Shown here one piece after another: positions 6,971-8,977 of a stretch of DNA of 8,977 nt. The position numbers were made by a program, and so were the translations under genes. Positions within the stretch are counted from its first letter, which is position 1. The number at the start of each line of letters is the position of its first letter. Source of the stretch: an uncultured Granulicatella sp. GTDB taxonomy: Bacteria; Bacillota; Bacilli; Lactobacillales; Aerococcaceae. The notes beneath the pieces are model-generated. The model was given only the letters and a program-made list of their open reading frames with translations, was not told where the DNA came from and searched no databases. The DNA lies in NCBI GenBank assembly GCA_937891475.1, contig CALATC010000092.1, positions 1 to 8,977 of the forward strand, given 5' to 3'.

Positions 6971-6976
6971 TCCTCT
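6971..6976 (-). promoter_or_regulatory. Ribosome-binding site supporting the transferase start at 6966
   Basis: The minus strand reads AGAGGA, four bases before the ATG at 6966. The two upstream in-frame ATGs (6981, 6987) are preceded by GTTGTGAAATGACC, with no purine-rich site. The spacing is slightly short, so the choice is likely but not certain. Confidence 0.6.
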
Positions 6977-7005
6977 TTCATGGTCATTTCACAACTTTTA
7001 CAATG

Positions 7006-7034
7006 ATTAAACTATCATCGATAATGTTCGTAAA
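7006..7034 (-). promoter_or_regulatory. Possible weak promoter before the initiating transferase
   Basis: On the minus strand TTTACG (7034-7029) and TTTAAT (7011-7006) are separated by exactly 17 bases, matching the sigma-70-type -35 and -10 consensus at four of six and five of six positions. It lies in the gap between wzh and the transferase, one of the two largest gaps of the operon. Such matches are common by chance in A+T-rich DNA, so this is only a candidate. Confidence 0.25.
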
Positions 7035-7044
7035 ATAATTAATT

Positions 7045-7779
7045 TTATTCTATCATTTGATTCGTAACTATCCGATTAGGATTATCTACAAATAACTCTT
7101 TTGCTTTTTTTCGTCCATATTTATGAGAAATAATCTCAAATGCTTCTTTCATATAAGGTGGTCTCTTTGATAGATGATGCATATCACTTGCTACACAATG
7201 CACTAAATCTCTATCCAAAAAATATTTTGCCCTTTTCTTAAACAATCTATTTTTATCACAAAACCATTTGTATTTTAACACACTTGAACTATTAATTTGA
7301 ACATAACATCCCATATTAATCAATTCTTTCAAATAATTTTCATTATTTTCCAAAGATTGATAACGTTCTGCATGAGCGAGAACTGGAATAAATCCCAGTC
7401 TTAGAATATTCGTTAAACCTGTTTTTATCTCCCAAAATTTTGCGTTTTGACTAAACTCTATTAGCACATAAGAGCTTCCATTTATACTAGGAATTACCTT
7501 TTCCTCTAATTTATCCATTAACTCACTAGAATAATAAATCTCTGACCCATACAAAATCGTTAAATCTGATGCTATTTCTTTAGCAAGTTTTTGAACACTT
7601 TTAAAATTCTTTTCTATACTATCTTCAGGTGTTTCAAACATTCCTATCCTACGATGAGATGTTGCAACAATCGTACGGACACCTTGATTATAAGCTTCAA
7701 TTAAAAGACTTTTAGTTTCTTCAATCGTCTTAGGTCCATCGTCAACAGCAAAAATCACATGCGAATGAATATCTATCAA
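7045..7779 (-). CDS. wzh: Capsule protein-tyrosine phosphatase of the PHP superfamily
   Basis: This 244-residue protein removes phosphate from the tyrosine tail of Wze. It shows the PHP metal-binding set: HSH at 5-7, DDG at 13-15, TSHRR at 40-44, GSE at 78-80, LAHAERY at 134-140 and ASDMHH at 197-202. Length and residue order match streptococcal CpsB/Wzh closely, from memory, including the start MIDIHSH. The start codon is TTG at 7779, supported by that match and by a strong site GGAGGG eight bases upstream, within the last codons of wzg. Only one base separates it from the wzg stop, so the two are probably translationally coupled. The next gene is the initiating transferase in place of the expected wzd. 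Family members depend on manganese; that is not visible in the sequence. Confidence 0.96.
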   Translation of the reverse strand: MIDIHSHVIFAVDDGPKTIEETKSLLIEAYNQGVRTIVATSHRRIGMFETPEDSIEKNFKSVQKLAKEIASDLTILYGSEIYYSSELMDKLEEKVIPSINGSSYVLIEFSQNAKFWEIKTGLTNILRLGFIPVLAHAERYQSLENNENYLKELINMGCYVQINSSSVLKYKWFCDKNRLFKKRAKYFLDRDLVHCVASDMHHLSKRPPYMKEAFEIISHKYGRKKAKELFVDNPNRIVTNQMIE

Positions 7780-7780
7780 A

Positions 7781-8977
7781 TTATCTTCCCTCCATGATAG
7801 CCTTCATGGCATCTTTAATCGATTGTAATTTATTTTCATCAACTTCCATCATATATAGTTTACTATTTGGCATAGCATATGATGGTAAATCCATACTTCC
7901 AACTCCCGTTAAGTCTGTAGATTCGACACTATACAGACCACCTGTTTCTAACTGACTGTTCACAAGATTCATCATTGTTACAAATGGCATATTCGTTTGA
8001 ATTGAATCTTGAATTCCTTGTAAAATATCATTAAAATTCGTTAAAGCTTCAGCAGACGTTAATTTTCGAATAATCTCAGTAATCACTTTTTGTTGATTCC
8101 GTCCTCTATCACGATCTCCATCTGATAATGCATAACGTTCTCGGACAAATCCCAATGCTTGATTAGCATTCAAATGAATTCTACCAGCAGCATAATATTG
8201 TCCATTATGTTTTGCTGTAAATGCTTTATCATTATCTACATCGACTCCCCCTAAATAATCAATTAATTTTAGGAAAGAGGTAAAATTCAATCGAACATAG
8301 TAATTAAGGTCGATATTATAGAGATTTTCTAATGTTTTAATAGAAGCATCTACACCGTAAAGTCCTGCATGAGTCAATTTATCTTTTTGATCATTACCAC
8401 CTAGAGCAATTGGAACATAAGAATCCCTAGGCGTTGTAGTAATTAATACTTTTTTCGTTTTTGTATTAACCGTTAAAATTATATTCACATCAGAACGAGA
8501 AACTTCATTAATAGGACCATAGGTATCAATTCCACTAACATAAATATTAAAGCTATCTCCTTTATTGATTTTAGGTCCACTAACTTTTTTCGTTATTTTT
8601 TTAACATATAATTTTTTGATTTTTGACAAGTAATCTGGGTGCTCTGTTTCAATGATGTTTTCAAAAGCCCCATTTAGTACTATTGCTTCTACTTCACCAT
8701 TGATTAAACTATTATATGAATCAAGATATGAATGATTTTTTTCTACCTCTAATGTTTTATTTTGTTTCTGTTTAATTTCATCCATAAATTTCAAAATATT
8801 ATCTTCATCTAACTCCAGGGGAGCTATAACTTTATCTAACTGATTAATTTCAGAAATTGAACTATCTGCTAAAACAGCGATACTCATAGCATAATGAGAA
8901 GTAGCTGAGGTTTCATTCATTCGATTGGTTAATTCAATAAATTGATAAATCGAAAATATAGCAATAATATTTAATAC
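7781..8977 (-). CDS. wzg: LytR-CpsA-Psr (LCP) family capsule attachment protein, N-terminus off the window
   Basis: The frame is open to the right edge. The first ATG visible (8920) is internal, because 19 more in-frame codons (beginning VLNIIAIF and including FIELTNR) lie upstream and form part of a membrane segment. About 398 residues are visible; full-length streptococcal relatives have about 480, so roughly 80 N-terminal residues with further membrane spans are missing. Counting from the Met at 8920, an extracellular accessory domain (about 10-110) precedes the LCP domain, which starts near 124 with [12 protein letters not shown]. It has SRSDVNI (141-147), TTPRDSYV (162-169), NYYVRLNF (206-213) and GFVRERY with [10 protein letters not shown] (257-277). 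These Asp and Arg residues bind pyrophosphate and lipid in the family. LCP enzymes transfer lipid-linked glycopolymers to peptidoglycan. It is normally the first capsule gene, so the operon promoter should lie beyond 8977. Confidence 0.96.
   Translation of the reverse strand, partial: VLNIIAIFSIYQFIELTNRMNETSATSHYAMSIAVLADSSISEINQLDKVIAPLELDEDNILKFMDEIKQKQNKTLEVEKNHSYLDSYNSLINGEVEAIVLNGAFENIIETEHPDYLSKIKKLYVKKITKKVSGPKINKGDSFNIYVSGIDTYGPINEVSRSDVNIILTVNTKTKKVLITTTPRDSYVPIALGGNDQKDKLTHAGLYGVDASIKTLENLYNIDLNYYVRLNFTSFLKLIDYLGGVDVDNDKAFTAKHNGQYYAAGRIHLNANQALGFVRERYALSDGDRDRGRNQQKVITEIIRKLTSAEALTNFNDILQGIQDSIQTNMPFVTMMNLVNSQLETGGLYSVESTDLTGVGSMDLPSYAMPNSKLYMMEVDENKLQSIKDAMKAIMEGR
7788..7793 (-). 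promoter_or_regulatory. Ribosome-binding site for the TTG start of wzh
   Basis: The minus strand reads GGAGGG, eight bases before the TTG at 7779. It sits within the final codons of wzg and supports the non-ATG start. Confidence 0.75.

Noticed and set aside
8918..8920. ATG at 8920 as the true wzg start
   Set aside because: The frame continues upstream to the window edge through a hydrophobic segment that aligns, from memory, with the membrane region of streptococcal CpsA, so the Met is internal.

Overview
This window is most of a Gram-positive, Wzx/Wzy-type capsule or exopolysaccharide operon. Every gene lies on the minus strand, so transcription runs from the right edge (position 8977) to the left edge (position 1). 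The DNA is strongly A+T-rich. The regulatory proteins closely resemble, from memory, the streptococcal CpsA/Wzg, CpsB/Wzh, CpsC/Wzd and CpsD/Wze set. I therefore infer a low-GC member of the Lactobacillales or a close relative (Streptococcus, Granulicatella, Gemella or similar). I cannot fix the genus from this window.

In transcription order the genes are: wzg (LCP-family ligase, its 5' end lost at the right edge); wzh (PHP-type tyrosine phosphatase, TTG start); a short initiating phosphoglycosyl transferase; wzd (membrane adaptor of the tyrosine kinase); wze (cytoplasmic BY-kinase with a tyrosine-rich tail); an EpsG-like multi-spanning protein, the probable Wzy polymerase; a GT2 transferase; tagD (glycerol-3-phosphate cytidylyltransferase); a GT4 transferase; a CDP-glycerol glycerophosphotransferase of the TagB/TagF family; and a second GT2 transferase that runs off the left edge. 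No stretch over 100 bases lacks a gene. I saw no terminator, RNA gene, IS element or CRISPR array.

How it should work together: the initiating transferase puts a sugar-1-phosphate on undecaprenyl phosphate. The GT2, GT4 and GT2 enzymes extend it. TagD makes CDP-glycerol, and the TagF-like enzyme transfers glycerol phosphate to the growing unit. The EpsG-like protein polymerises units, Wzd/Wze/Wzh control chain length and output by a tyrosine phosphorylation cycle, and Wzg attaches the product to the wall. No Wzx flippase is visible; it is expected beyond position 1. The predicted product is a glycerol-phosphate-decorated surface polysaccharide.

Three features stand out. First, the initiating transferase sits between wzh and wzd, not after wze as in the usual streptococcal order, and behind a larger-than-usual gap holding a weak promoter-like sequence. 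Second, a perfect 38-bp tandem duplication covers the end of wze and repeats its tyrosine tail codons after the stop, exactly where the regulatory block gives way to the serotype-specific genes. Third, the CDP-glycerol pathway is embedded in the polysaccharide operon. I found nothing that demands a wholly new system.
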